Shown one piece after another: positions 40,429-49,708 of a stretch of DNA of 64,000 nt. Origin of the DNA: Lachnospiraceae bacterium (GTDB lineage: Bacteria > Bacillota_A > Clostridia > Lachnospirales > Lachnospiraceae); NCBI GenBank assembly GCA_009911175.1, contig QXWX01000004.1, positions 1-64,000 on the forward strand, written 5' to 3'. Position numbers and translations under genes: made by a program. The notes under the pieces were generated by a model, which was not told where the DNA came from, made no database searches, and saw only the letters and a program-made list of their open reading frames with translations. The first letter of the stretch is position 1, and each line of letters opens with the position of its first letter.

Positions 40429-40481
40429 AGTATAATTACATACGCACAAATTGTCAACCAATTTATTTTTATAGTTAACAT
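40429..40481 (-). promoter_or_regulatory. bioY promoter with BirA-like operator
   Basis: Leftward TTGACA (40452-40457), 17 bp, TATACT (40429-40434). Overlapping it, TGTTAAC and GTTGACA half-sites (40451-40481) match the BirA operator pattern GTTAAC-N-GTTAAC in spacing. 40482-40747 contains no gene I can support. Confidence 0.75.
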
Positions 40482-40747
40482 TTTACTCTTCAAAAAAAGA
40501 GTTTCAGTATCGCTTGAAATCGCAGCATCTTTATAGTAAAGTTAAAGAAATTGTTGTGAGTACTTTCCTGCAATTCTGCCAATCTCTTTGATTAAAAACC
40601 AGTAGAAAAGAACTCTGCCAAGAATAAAATAATATATCTGCCAAGGCAGCCGGAGGACGTGCTCCCATCCGTTCCGAGATAAGAAATAGCCGTCCCGCTC
40701 ACTGGCAATGATAACGAATTATATAAAACGAAAGTGAGGAATACATC

Positions 40748-42481
40748 ATGGCTTTTGACGGAATTGTCGTGGCAAACCTGGTCCACGAATTAAAAGAACA
40801 GCTTCAAAACGGAAGAATCGCAAAGATCGCCCAGCCGGAAGCGGACGAACTGCTTTTGACCATCAAGACCCCCGCCGGGCAGAAGCGGCTCTATCTGTCC
40901 GCCAGCGCGTCCCTGCCACTGGTCTATCTGACGGAATCCAATAAGACAAGTCCCATGACCGCCCCCAATTTCTGCATGCTTTTGCGCAAGCACATTGCAA
41001 ACGGACGGATCGTGGATATTTACCAGCCCCGCCTCGAGCGGATCATCCACTTTACCATCGAGCATCTCGACGAACTGGGCGATCTGTGCCGGAAGGACCT
41101 GATTGTGGAGATCATGGGCAAGCACAGCAACATCATCTTCTGCACGGAGAACGGCATCATCATCGACAGCATCAAGCATGTGTCCGCCCAGATGAGCTCG
41201 GTCCGGGAGGTACTCCCCGGGCGGTCCTATTTCGTCCCGGATACCATGGAGAAGCAGGATCCGCTGTCTGTGGATTTTGAAACCTTTTCCCAAGTATTGC
41301 AAGCGAAGCCAATGCCTCTTTCCAAAGCCGTCTACACCAGCTTTACCGGAGTCAGCCCAGTGACGGCGGAGGCGGTCTGTTCCATCGCCCAGGTGGATTC
41401 CGGCCTTCCGGCGTCTGCATTTTCAGAGGACATCCTGCGGCATGTTTACAATCAGTTTGACATCTATTTTTCCGGCGTAAAAGAACAGCGATTTTCTCCG
41501 GCCATTTATTATGAAGGGAAGGAACCGAAGGAGTTTTCTTCTCTGCCTCTGCCCCAGAAGAGATGGGAACGTGTGGAATTCGATTCCATTTCCCGGGTGC
41601 TGGAGACCTACTATGCCCTGAAAAACACTATTACCAGAATCCGGCAGAAATCCACGGACCTGCGGCATATCCTCCAGACTGCCCTGGAACGGAATCGGAA
41701 AAAATACGACCTGCAGATGCGGCAGCTCAAAGATACCGAAAGCCGGGACAAGTTCAAAGTCTACGGTGAGCTCATCAATACTTATGGATATAATCTGGAA
41801 GAAGGAGCGAAGAAGCTGGAAGCTTTGAACTATTATAATAATGAAATGGTCTCCATTCCGCTGGATCCTACGAAAACGGCGCAGGAAAATTCCCAGCGTT
41901 ATTTTGAAAAATACAACAAACTGAAACGGACCTATGAGGCTCTCTCCCGCCTGATCCAGGAGACGCAGGAGGAGATCTCCTACCTGGAATCCGTCCGCAC
42001 CTCCCTGGATATTGCCATGAGTGAGGATGATCTGGCGGAGATCAAGGAGGAGCTGATCTCGTCTGGACTGATGCGGCGCAAATTTTCCAAGAAAAAAGTG
42101 AAGATCAAAAACACGCCCCTGCATTACGTTTCCAGCGACGGTTATCATATGTATGTAGGGAAAAATAATTTTCAGAATGACCAGCTCACCTTTGATCTTG
42201 CCGTCGGAAATGACTGGTGGTTCCATGTCAAGCAGGCCCCTGGCTCCCATGTCATCGTCAAGACAAACGGGGAGGATCTGCCGGACCAGACCTTCGAGGA
42301 AGCCGGACGGCTGGCCGCCTACTATTCCAGTATGCGGGGAGTGGAGAAGGTGGAGATCGACTATGTGGAGAAAAAGCATGTGAAAAAGCCCAAGGGCGGG
42401 AAGCCCGGCTTTGTAGTATACTACACAAATTACTCTCTTGTGATTGACAGTGATATCAGCGGGATCCAGGAGATTCGGTAA
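40748..42481 (+). CDS. rqcH: Rqc2/FbpA-type ribosome quality control factor RqcH
   Basis: 577 aa, GTGAGGAATACATC upstream. N-terminal NFACT-N domain (MAFDGIVVANLVHELKEQL, MLLRKHIANGRI), long central coiled coil, and C-terminal NFACT-R domain (YVGKNNFQNDQLTFDLAVGN, WWFHVKQAPGSHVIVK). It recruits tRNA-Ala and adds C-terminal Ala tails on stalled 50S complexes; also known as a fibronectin-binding protein. Confidence 0.95.
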   Translation: MAFDGIVVANLVHELKEQLQNGRIAKIAQPEADELLLTIKTPAGQKRLYLSASASLPLVYLTESNKTSPMTAPNFCMLLRKHIANGRIVDIYQPRLERIIHFTIEHLDELGDLCRKDLIVEIMGKHSNIIFCTENGIIIDSIKHVSAQMSSVREVLPGRSYFVPDTMEKQDPLSVDFETFSQVLQAKPMPLSKAVYTSFTGVSPVTAEAVCSIAQVDSGLPASAFSEDILRHVYNQFDIYFSGVKEQRFSPAIYYEGKEPKEFSSLPLPQKRWERVEFDSISRVLETYYALKNTITRIRQKSTDLRHILQTALERNRKKYDLQMRQLKDTESRDKFKVYGELINTYGYNLEEGAKKLEALNYYNNEMVSIPLDPTKTAQENSQRYFEKYNKLKRTYEALSRLIQETQEEISYLESVRTSLDIAMSEDDLAEIKEELISSGLMRRKFSKKKVKIKNTPLHYVSSDGYHMYVGKNNFQNDQLTFDLAVGNDWWFHVKQAPGSHVIVKTNGEDLPDQTFEEAGRLAAYYSSMRGVEKVEIDYVEKKHVKKPKGGKPGFVVYYTNYSLVIDSDISGIQEIR

Positions 42482-42524
42482 GGAGCTGTGCCCCAAAGCT
42501 TTACAATCCATATTTTATATCACA

Positions 42525-42567
42525 AAAATCAGGGAACAGACCGCCGCAGCGTCCATTCCCTGATTTT
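42525..42567. terminator. Bidirectional terminator
   Basis: A perfect 12-bp stem AAAATCAGGGAA (42525-42536) with 42556-42567, flanked by A- and T-rich sequence, between rqcH and the converging lipoprotein gene. Confidence 0.8.
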
Positions 42568-42647
42568 ATCTTTGATCGCGCAAGGCAGCCTGAGGATCTG
42601 CGCGAAAATAACCTGCTGTTTTGCGCAGTTCCTAAAGCAGCGAATGC

Positions 42648-43475
42648 TCACCCCGCTGCTGCCTTGACCTCCTCAGGCACCCTGATCTCTTCCACTGTCC
42701 CATACTTGTCAAAATCCAGCTTAATACTATAGGAATTGACATTGGTTGTTTTCTCGAACTTGTCATACAGCCCGTTCATAGCCTCCGACATATCAACCAC
42801 GATCCGCGCCGGGAGCAGCTTCTCCTTGTATATATTGAAGGTAATGGGGATCACCAGCTCCGAAACCGCGTCCTCATCCGGCAGCTTCACCAAGCCGTAG
42901 GCATTGAGCATCTGACCGCCGATCAGCCCTTTCAGATTCTCTCCGGTCACTTCTCCGTACATCTGATAGCACTCCTCGCCGTTGACTTCGATCATGCTGT
43001 CCGCAATCTCAAAATCCTCCACGGAATCCGACATGGTGGAAAATAAACTGTTGTCAATCGTAATAACAGACCCCTTGGTATGCTCCGATATCTCCTTGCT
43101 CCAATTGCCGTCCAGGCTGCTGTAGGTGGCTCGCCGGCCGTCCTCCATCACCTGATAGACCTCCAGGATGCTTTCCAGCTCCGCCCCCCGCATCTTAATA
43201 TGTGCCTTCCCCAATGCATGCCCTGCCTTCGGGTCCGACGTGCTTTCTAGGCTGATATCCATGGAAACCGAAGTTGTATACAGCACATCCTCCAGCTCAA
43301 AGTTCAGCTTCACCTTATTTGCAAAGGACGTAATCCCAGACATATTGGTTGACATGGACTCCATCAGCTTCTCGGGAGTCATTTTTTCGCCGCATGCCGT
43401 GAGCATGCACATGGACAGGACCATCAGAGCAAGGCAGCCTGCCCGTTTCCATACCGCTTTCCACTTTCGTATCAT
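42648..43475 (-). CDS. Lipoprotein of DUF6612-like type
   Basis: 275 aa. Signal peptide with lipobox (LALMVLSMCMLTACG), then a beta-rich domain with features common to LolA/LppX-like clostridial lipoproteins (MDISLESTSDPKAGHALGK, LPARIVVDMSEAMNGLYDKF). Likely surface exposed; substrate unknown. Confidence 0.75.
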   Translation of the reverse strand: MIRKWKAVWKRAGCLALMVLSMCMLTACGEKMTPEKLMESMSTNMSGITSFANKVKLNFELEDVLYTTSVSMDISLESTSDPKAGHALGKAHIKMRGAELESILEVYQVMEDGRRATYSSLDGNWSKEISEHTKGSVITIDNSLFSTMSDSVEDFEIADSMIEVNGEECYQMYGEVTGENLKGLIGGQMLNAYGLVKLPDEDAVSELVIPITFNIYKEKLLPARIVVDMSEAMNGLYDKFEKTTNVNSYSIKLDFDKYGTVEEIRVPEEVKAAAG

Positions 43476-43491
43476 TGTCTTTTATATCCTT

Positions 43492-44790
43492 TCAAGAAAG
43501 TTCTGTACCGGATAAGTAATCAATAAACTGCTGTGCCGTCCGGCCAGAGAGTCCCCCGTGGTTCAGCTCCCACCGGTTCGCCTCCAAGAGCAGCGTCTCC
43601 TCCGGCATATTGATCCCGTTTGCCCGGGCAAGCGTCCGCACGATCTCCTGGAACTCCTTCTTATCCGGAGAACCGTAGTAGATCGTGACGCCGAACCTGG
43701 CGACCAGAGACAGCTTTTCCTGCACGGTATCGTTGGTATGCAGCTCATCGTCCCGATCTGCCTTGTCCCGGAAGGTTTCCCGGATCAAATGCCTCCGGTT
43801 GGAGGTGGCATAGATCAGCACATTTTCCGGCTTCTTTTCCAGCCCGCCTTCGATGACCGCCTTCAGATATTTATATTCTGTCTCAAATTCTTCGAAAGAG
43901 AGGTCGTCCATATAAATGATGAACTTATAGTTCCGGTTTTTGATCTGCGCGATCACATCGTTTAAATCCCGGAACTGGTGCTTGTAGATCTCGATCATCC
44001 GAAGTCCCTGGTCGTAATACATATTCAGGATCGCCTTGATCGAGGAGGATTTTCCCGTTCCCGCGTCTCCGTAGAGCAGGCAGTTGTTTGCCTTGCGCCC
44101 TTCCACAAACGCCTTCGTATTGTCGATCAGCTTTTTCTTGGCGATCTCATAGCCCACCAGGTCATCCAGGCGCACATGGGCAATATTGGAAATGGGTTCG
44201 ATCCGCGCCCCTTCCCCCTCGGGATGCTCCACCCGGAATGCCTTATGAAGTCCCAGCTTCCCCACCCCGAATTCCTGATAAAACCGTGTCAGACACTGTT
44301 TAAATTCCTCCGTTCCTGCCGCTTTTCCCAGGGACCGGCTTAAACCGCAGATCCGATCCCGAATCCGTTTGTTAAATACCTTGCTGGAAGCGTTGATATT
44401 CTCATAATCCAGCAGGAGGGAAAAGCAGTCGGCGTTCAATGCCTTCTGCATGGGTCCGAAATCATAGTCAAACAGCTCTCTCATCACCTCAAAATCATGG
44501 AGCACAATCTGATTGATGCTGCCGTTCACCTGTCCTACGATCTCACAGGACGTACTGTAGGCATTCTCGTGATTGGCCAGCAGAAAGGTCAGATAGGCAT
44601 GCCACAGATTGCCCTCAAACCCATACCGGGCCGCGATCTCCAGCAGTTCATTGACGCACTCGAAGAGGAGGCTTCTCAGATCCTCCTGATTATAGAATCC
44701 GTTCTCGTGATTCTCCATCAGAAAGGTCATATCCAGCAGGATATCCCCATGTTCCATATTTTTATAAAGCATCAATTCATTCGTACGCAT
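43492..44790 (-). CDS. DUF815-family AAA ATPase
   Basis: 432 aa. Walker A LLYGDAGTGKSSSIKAIL, Walker B FIIYMDDLSFEEFE, and sensor-like VLIYATSNRRHLIRETF. The N-terminal ~170 residues are helical and family-specific. Function not established. GAGGAAAAG lies upstream. Confidence 0.9.
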   Translation of the reverse strand: MRTNELMLYKNMEHGDILLDMTFLMENHENGFYNQEDLRSLLFECVNELLEIAARYGFEGNLWHAYLTFLLANHENAYSTSCEIVGQVNGSINQIVLHDFEVMRELFDYDFGPMQKALNADCFSLLLDYENINASSKVFNKRIRDRICGLSRSLGKAAGTEEFKQCLTRFYQEFGVGKLGLHKAFRVEHPEGEGARIEPISNIAHVRLDDLVGYEIAKKKLIDNTKAFVEGRKANNCLLYGDAGTGKSSSIKAILNMYYDQGLRMIEIYKHQFRDLNDVIAQIKNRNYKFIIYMDDLSFEEFETEYKYLKAVIEGGLEKKPENVLIYATSNRRHLIRETFRDKADRDDELHTNDTVQEKLSLVARFGVTIYYGSPDKKEFQEIVRTLARANGINMPEETLLLEANRWELNHGGLSGRTAQQFIDYLSGTELS

Positions 44791-44896
44791 ATTCTTTTCC
44801 TCATTATATACTCATGGCCCGTAAGTATCACACCAGCCGCGGGGGGATCAGTTATGGGATGCCCCTTTGGGATGGATTCCTTACACTGCTGTTTCA

Positions 44897-46027
44897 TCAA
44901 TAATTCCCCAGGATCTTCAGGTTGATCGCTTCCTCTCTCAGCCCCCGGATCGTATTCTTCACCGCCGCGTCCCCCATGTTGCCGTCGAAATCCACGAAGA
45001 ACCGGTATTCCCAGCTCTTCCCTTCCACCGGACGGGATTCGATCTTGGACATATTCAGGTCATTATATATAAAATGTGACAGCAGCCGGTACAGAGATCC
45101 ACTCTGGTGAGGCACCTCGAAGCAGATGCTGATCTTGGACGCGTCCTTGAGAAATACCTTCTGGTTGGTGATCACGATAAAACGGGTGGAGTTATTCATT
45201 TCGTCATTGATGCCGTCCACCAGCACCGAAAGCCCGTGAACCTGTGCCGCATAGGCGCTGCAGACCGCCGCCTGAGCGGGATCTTTATCTTCCAGGATCT
45301 TCTTTGCCGCAACCGCCGTATTTACCACGCTGATCTGCTGCCAGTTCGGATACTCGTCCAGAAAATGGGTGGTCTGCATCAGTGCTTCCGCCTTGGAATA
45401 GACCCGCCTGATCTCATTCAGATCCGTCCCCGGAAGTCCGGCCAGAGTATGCCGCACCGGAAGGATTGTCTCTCCTACGATATAGTTTTCAAATTCCACC
45501 AAAAGATCATAGACCTCTGTCACCGCTCCCGCCGATGAATTCTCGATCGGCAGCACCGCATAATCCGCCGCTCCGTCCTCGATAGCCTCCATGGCGTCCC
45601 GGAATGTCCGCACGTGGAAATTATTGCAGCCTTCCCCAAAATATTTCAGCATGGCCGCCTGTCCGTAGGCGCCTTCTACTCCCTGATAGACTACACGGGC
45701 CGTATCCTTTTCCAGGGAATCGATCCCGATAAAGGGCAGCTTCCCCAGGGCGCCGGCCTCCACCATCTGCTGGTACTGCAGCTTCCGGCTCATGGACATG
45801 AGCTGTTCGTATAACTCCTGGATCCCTTTTTTATTGAACTCATTGGTAGCTTTCGAAGCCACATCGTTCAGCTTATTGCGCTCCCGCTGCCGGTCCAGCA
45901 CCCGTCCCCAGTTCTGTACCTTAAGCTCCCCCACTTCCTCGCAGACCTTCATCCGCTCTTCATAAAGCCTGACGATCTGCTCATCAATCCCATCCAAACG
46001 TACCCTCAAGTCTTCCAGTGCAGCCAT
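44897..46027 (-). CDS. pheA: Chorismate mutase/prephenate dehydratase
   Basis: 376 aa. N-terminal AroQ-type chorismate mutase (LRVRLDGIDEQIVRLYEERM), then prephenate dehydratase (YQGVEGAYGQAAMLKYF, ADYAVLPIENSSAGAVTEVY, NNSTRFIVI) and a C-terminal ACT domain (ISICFEVPHQSGSLYRLLSH, ESRPVEGKSWEYRFFVDF) for Phe feedback. The phenylalanine branch. Confidence 0.95.
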   Translation of the reverse strand: MAALEDLRVRLDGIDEQIVRLYEERMKVCEEVGELKVQNWGRVLDRQRERNKLNDVASKATNEFNKKGIQELYEQLMSMSRKLQYQQMVEAGALGKLPFIGIDSLEKDTARVVYQGVEGAYGQAAMLKYFGEGCNNFHVRTFRDAMEAIEDGAADYAVLPIENSSAGAVTEVYDLLVEFENYIVGETILPVRHTLAGLPGTDLNEIRRVYSKAEALMQTTHFLDEYPNWQQISVVNTAVAAKKILEDKDPAQAAVCSAYAAQVHGLSVLVDGINDEMNNSTRFIVITNQKVFLKDASKISICFEVPHQSGSLYRLLSHFIYNDLNMSKIESRPVEGKSWEYRFFVDFDGNMGDAAVKNTIRGLREEAINLKILGNY

Positions 46028-46129
46028 ACTCTCTTCTCCTTTGTCCCTGTTTCAATTCATTCTTATTAGTATAATATATTTTTTTAATAAATGCTACTAT
46101 TTTAACAAAACATATTTTTCAAAATTTTG

Positions 46130-46158
46130 TTGACAAAGGGTCATTTTTAAGATATTGT
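46130..46158 (+). promoter_or_regulatory. pyrB promoter
   Basis: TTGACA (46130-46135), 17 bp, TATTGT (46153-46158). It is followed at 46171-46187 by a 7-bp stem related to the dispersed GTTACTATTCACAG motif. Confidence 0.65.
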
Positions 46159-46223
46159 ATGTAAAAGAATGTTGCTGTGAACAGTAACATCAGAATCCGT
46201 ATCCGGAGAAAGGAGGCAGACAG

Positions 46224-46418
46224 ATGAACCAGATCAGACACAATATGATACGAAGGCGCAAACCAGGACCAGTCACTGCTTGTCGTTGTATCACTGTTCC
46301 TTTTATTTCCGCATTTTCTATTTCCTGTCTGGGAAAGATGTTCAATTCATCTGATTTATTTATATTTTCTGTTTTCCTTTTCCCAAAAACATACGGTTTT
46401 GAATCGTTATTACCGTGA
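46224..46418 (+). CDS. Possible pyrB leader peptide (64 aa)
   Basis: ATG 46224 is preceded by AAAGGAGG. The product is basic at the start (MNQIRHNMIRRRKPG) and the mRNA is U-rich near its end (FIFSVFLFP codons), ending 30 bp before pyrB. In enterobacteria a translated U-rich leader controls pyrBI; a clear terminator hairpin is not visible here, so this is a candidate only. Confidence 0.4.
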   Translation: MNQIRHNMIRRRKPGPVTACRCITVPFISAFSISCLGKMFNSSDLFIFSVFLFPKTYGFESLLP

Positions 46419-46448
46419 TCATTCACACAAAGTACGAGGAGGTATTTT

Positions 46449-47369
46449 ATGAGACACTTGATGAGCCCTCTGGATTTATCTGTTGAGGAATTGGACACTC
46501 TTTTGGAACTTGCACAGGATATCGAGGCACATCCCGAAAAATATGCTCATGCCTGCGAAGGCAAGACGCTTGCGACCTTATTTTATGAGCCAAGCACACG
46601 GACGCGCCTGAGCCATGAAGCTGCCATGCTGAATCTGGGCGGCAATACGATGGGATTTTCCTCTGCGGATTCCAGCTCTGCCGCAAAGGGGGAAAGCGTA
46701 TCCGATACGATCCGGACAGTTTCCTGCTATGCGGATATCTGCGCCATGAGACATCCCAAGGAAGGCGCTCCCATGGTGGCCTGCCAGCATTCCGGCATTC
46801 CGGTCATCAACGCGGGCGACGGAGGACATCAGCATCCGACCCAGACTCTGACCGACCTTCTGACCATCAAGAATCTGAAAGGACGTCTGGACAATCTGAC
46901 CATCGGCCTCTGCGGGGACTTAAAATTCGGCCGTACCGTACACTCCCTGATCCATGCCCTGGTCCGTTACACCGGCATCCGTTTCATCCTGATCTCTCCG
47001 GAGGAATTAAGACTCCCGGATTATATGCGACAGGATGTCCTGGACAGACAGCAGATCCCGTATCGAGAGGTTGTCCGTCTGGAGGACGCGCTTCCGGAGC
47101 TGGATATCCTGTACATGACCCGAGTTCAGAAGGAACGCTTCTTCAATGAAGAGGATTACGTACGGATGAAGGATTTTTATATCCTGGACCGCAAGAAAAT
47201 GAAATTGGCGCCCGAGGATATGTATGTGCTCCATCCACTTCCCAGGGTCAACGAAATCTCCGTAGAGGTAGACGACGATCCCCGCGCCGCATATTTCCGT
47301 CAGGTACAGTACGGCGTCTATGTGCGTATGGCTCTGATCCTGACGCTTTTGGATATCCATGTGGACTGA
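46449..47369 (+). CDS. pyrB: Aspartate carbamoyltransferase, catalytic subunit
   Basis: 306 aa, GAGGAGG upstream. Carbamoyl-phosphate loop [25 protein letters not shown], and [10 protein letters not shown] near the end. It makes carbamoyl-aspartate in pyrimidine synthesis and is expected to form a holoenzyme with the PyrI encoded 147 bp downstream. Confidence 0.97.
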   Translation: MRHLMSPLDLSVEELDTLLELAQDIEAHPEKYAHACEGKTLATLFYEPSTRTRLSHEAAMLNLGGNTMGFSSADSSSAAKGESVSDTIRTVSCYADICAMRHPKEGAPMVACQHSGIPVINAGDGGHQHPTQTLTDLLTIKNLKGRLDNLTIGLCGDLKFGRTVHSLIHALVRYTGIRFILISPEELRLPDYMRQDVLDRQQIPYREVVRLEDALPELDILYMTRVQKERFFNEEDYVRMKDFYILDRKKMKLAPEDMYVLHPLPRVNEISVEVDDDPRAAYFRQVQYGVYVRMALILTLLDIHVD

Positions 47370-47384
47370 TTTTTGAACATAGCT

Positions 47385-47525
47385 CAAGTGTAACTTTATT
47401 ATAGAACAATACAGTCCTTCCGTGCCGCAAAGCATCGGCCAGAAAACCGCGGTTTCAGGCTGGCGCGATACGGATGCGGAAGTTCTGCGGATGATGAAAA
47501 AGAAAGAGGCCGAATATGGTAAATA
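47385..47525 (+). pseudogene. Possible coding remnant between pyrB and pyrI
   Basis: One frame reads IIEQYSPSVPQSIGQKTAVS then DTDAEVLRMMKKKEAEYG and stops inside the first codons of pyrI. No start codon and no recognised family; it looks like the end of a lost gene, possibly by chance. Confidence 0.25.
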
Positions 47526-47959
47526 GTACATTGAACGTTGGAAAGCTTTCCGAAGGTTTTGTTTTAGATCACATCGAGGCAGGAAAAAGTATGGAAATCT
47601 ACAAGTACCTGCATCTGGATAAACTGGACTGCTGTGTTGCCATCATCAAGAACGCAAAGAGCAGCAAGATGGGCAAAAAAGATATTATCAAGATTGAATG
47701 CCCCATTGATTTTATGGATCTGAATATTCTGGGCTTCATTGACCACAACATTACGGTCAATATCATTCAGAACGAACAGATCGTAGAGAAAAAGCTGTTA
47801 AAGCTTCCTGCGGAGATCAAAAATGTGATCCGCTGCAAGAACCCGAGATGCATCACATCCATCGAGCAGGGTCTGGACCATATCTTTATCCTGACGGATG
47901 AGGAGAACCAGGTTTACCGCTGCAAGTACTGCGAGGAGAAGTACCGCAGCATAAAATAA
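47516..47959 (+). CDS. pyrI: Aspartate carbamoyltransferase, regulatory subunit
   Basis: 147 aa from ATG 47516 (AGAGG upstream). N-terminal nucleotide-binding domain (VGKLSEGFVLDHIEAGKSM) and C-terminal zinc domain with four Cys (CKNPRC...CKYCEEKY). It gives CTP/ATP allostery to PyrB. Confidence 0.95.
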   Translation: MVNSTLNVGKLSEGFVLDHIEAGKSMEIYKYLHLDKLDCCVAIIKNAKSSKMGKKDIIKIECPIDFMDLNILGFIDHNITVNIIQNEQIVEKKLLKLPAEIKNVIRCKNPRCITSIEQGLDHIFILTDEENQVYRCKYCEEKYRSIK

Positions 47960-47993
47960 TCCCACAAAAGAATCATTTTAAAACAGCAGCATA

Positions 47994-48040
47994 AAAATAC
48001 AGCCTGCGCATGTTATCCGCGGAAGGCTGTATTTTTTATA
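47994..48040. terminator. Bidirectional terminator of pyrBI and aroF
   Basis: A 12-bp stem AAAATACAGCCT/AGGCTGTATTTT with T-run; it serves both converging transcripts. Confidence 0.82.
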
Positions 48041-48104
48041 TCATCTATGAGCTTCGCCGCAGCCGCCCCTCACAGCAAGCTGCTTTTTTCCTCTTGTAAA
48101 AGTT

Positions 48105-49136
48105 TCAACACCTCTCCGCAATCTCATAAATCAGGTGCTCGGTATCCTCCCATCCCAGACAGGGATCGGTGATAGATTTTCCATAGATCCGTTCACTGTC
48201 GATGCTCTGACAGCCTTCCACCAGATAACTCTCGATCATCACTCCCTTGATCAGTTTTTTTAACTCCGGGTTGTAACTCCTGCTGTGGAGCACCTCGCTG
48301 GTGATGCGGATCTGTTCCCGGAACTTCTTGTCCGAATTGGAATGGTTCACATCAATCACCGCCGCCGGATTCTTCAACTCTTTTTTCTGATACATATCCA
48401 GCAGCCGTACCAGATCCTCATAGTGATAATTGGGGATGCAGGTTCCATACTTATTTACGCCGCCCCGCAGGATCACATGCGCAAGCTCATTGCCTTCTGT
48501 GCTCACATCCAGTCCCCGGTAGATAAAACGGTGAGAATTCTGCGCCGCAATGACGGAATTTAACATCACCGAAAAGTCGCCGCTGGTGGGGTTCTTCATT
48601 CCGATGGGAATATCCATGCCGCTGGCTGTGAGCCGGTGCTGCTGATTCTCTACGGAACGCGCCCCGATAGCCTCGTAAGACAGAATATCATCCAGATAGC
48701 TCCGGTTCTCCGGATAAAGCATCTCATCCGCTCCGGTCAGCCCGCTCTCCTCCATGACCCGGATATGCATCTTCCGGATCGCCAGGATCCCTGCATAAAG
48801 GTCCGGCGCCTTATCCGGCTCCGGCTGGTGCAGCATCCCCTTGTACCCTTCTCCGGTCGTCCTGGGCTTATTCGTATAGATCCGCGGGATCACCATCAGA
48901 CGGTCCGAAACCTTTTCACTGACCCTGGCAAGCCGGGTCACATATTCGCAGACCGAATCTTCATTGTCCGCAGAGCAGGGGCCTGCCAATACGATAAACT
49001 TATCCGAAGCCCCGGTAAAAATATCCCGGATTTCCTGATCCCTTTCCTTTTTTATCTGACGCAGCTTCTCTGTCAGAGGATATTCTGCCTTCAAGTCTGT
49101 CGGCAGGGGCAGCTGTGCATTTACAGTCATTCCCAT
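48105..49136 (-). CDS. DAHP synthase (class I, AroF/AroG type)
   Basis: 343 aa from ATG 49136. Family motifs KFIVLAGPCSADNEDSV, PRIYTNKPRTTGEGYKGM, GARSVENQQHR, IDVNHSNSDKKFREQ. It condenses PEP and erythrose-4-phosphate at the shikimate entry. It lies 34 bp after the RNase P RNA gene. Which amino acid inhibits it cannot be read from sequence. Confidence 0.95.
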   Translation of the reverse strand: MGMTVNAQLPLPTDLKAEYPLTEKLRQIKKERDQEIRDIFTGASDKFIVLAGPCSADNEDSVCEYVTRLARVSEKVSDRLMVIPRIYTNKPRTTGEGYKGMLHQPEPDKAPDLYAGILAIRKMHIRVMEESGLTGADEMLYPENRSYLDDILSYEAIGARSVENQQHRLTASGMDIPIGMKNPTSGDFSVMLNSVIAAQNSHRFIYRGLDVSTEGNELAHVILRGGVNKYGTCIPNYHYEDLVRLLDMYQKKELKNPAAVIDVNHSNSDKKFREQIRITSEVLHSRSYNPELKKLIKGVMIESYLVEGCQSIDSERIYGKSITDPCLGWEDTEHLIYEIAERC

Positions 49137-49170
49137 TGGTGTGCCTTCTTTCTTTATAAAAATAGTTTCA

Positions 49171-49572
49171 GATTTAAGCAAGACGATAAGCCGGGTTATG
49201 TCGTTGGACAATCATCTATCTAGGCCCGGCGTCGCCGCCAGGCTCAAGCGACCTACCTAAAGCGTGACGGGCCGCCACATCGCTTTCTTCCGGTCTTGCT
49301 TCGGATGGGGTTTACATGTGCCCTCGCTGTTACCAGAGAGGCGGTAGTCTCTTACACTGCCTTTCCACCCTTACCCCATGTCTTTGTGTACTGACAAGCC
49401 GAAATCTATGAGCTTATCAGTACACAAAGACATAGGGCGGTTTATTTCTGTTGCACTGGCCTTGGAGTCACCTCCACCGGACGTTATCCGGCATCCTGCC
49501 CTGTGAAGCCCGGACTTTCCTCGTCTGCAGCCTTTCGGCTCCCGCAGCCGCGATTGTCTGTCTTACTTAAAC
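49171..49572 (-). ncRNA. rnpB: RNase P RNA
   Basis: Read leftward, conserved core GAGGAAAGTCCGGGCT near the 5' end, the CAGTGCAACAGAAA loop region, GTAAGGGTGGAAAGG, GAGGGCACATGTAAACCCC and the 3' AACCCGGCTTATCGTC. The 5' and 3' ends pair as helix P1 (TTTAAGTAAGAC with GTCTTGCTTAAA). One variable arm is a long near-perfect hairpin (about 49377-49433). Confidence 0.95.
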
Positions 49573-49708
49573 CTGAATCCACTGTTTCTGCTGTGCGGAA
49601 CACGCGTCTATCATACTTCCAGGTCACACCCTGGCCAGACGCGGCCTGGAACTCAGGCTGCCCTGACTGCCGTTAGACAGACCTGTGCTCCGATGCTCCA
49701 TACATCCA

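Noticed and set aside
41423..42511. 362-codon minus-strand ORF opposite rqcH
   Set aside because: Antisense shadow of the well-conserved RqcH coding sequence.
44776..44896. 40-codon minus-strand ORF between pheA and the DUF815 gene
   Set aside because: It starts at the pheA stop and overlaps the next start, but the peptide has no recognisable pattern and its ribosome binding site is poor; likely chance.
49573..49708. Possible second small RNA upstream of rnpB
   Set aside because: The region has some GC-rich complementarity but no promoter-terminator pair or known motif; read as the rnpB promoter region.
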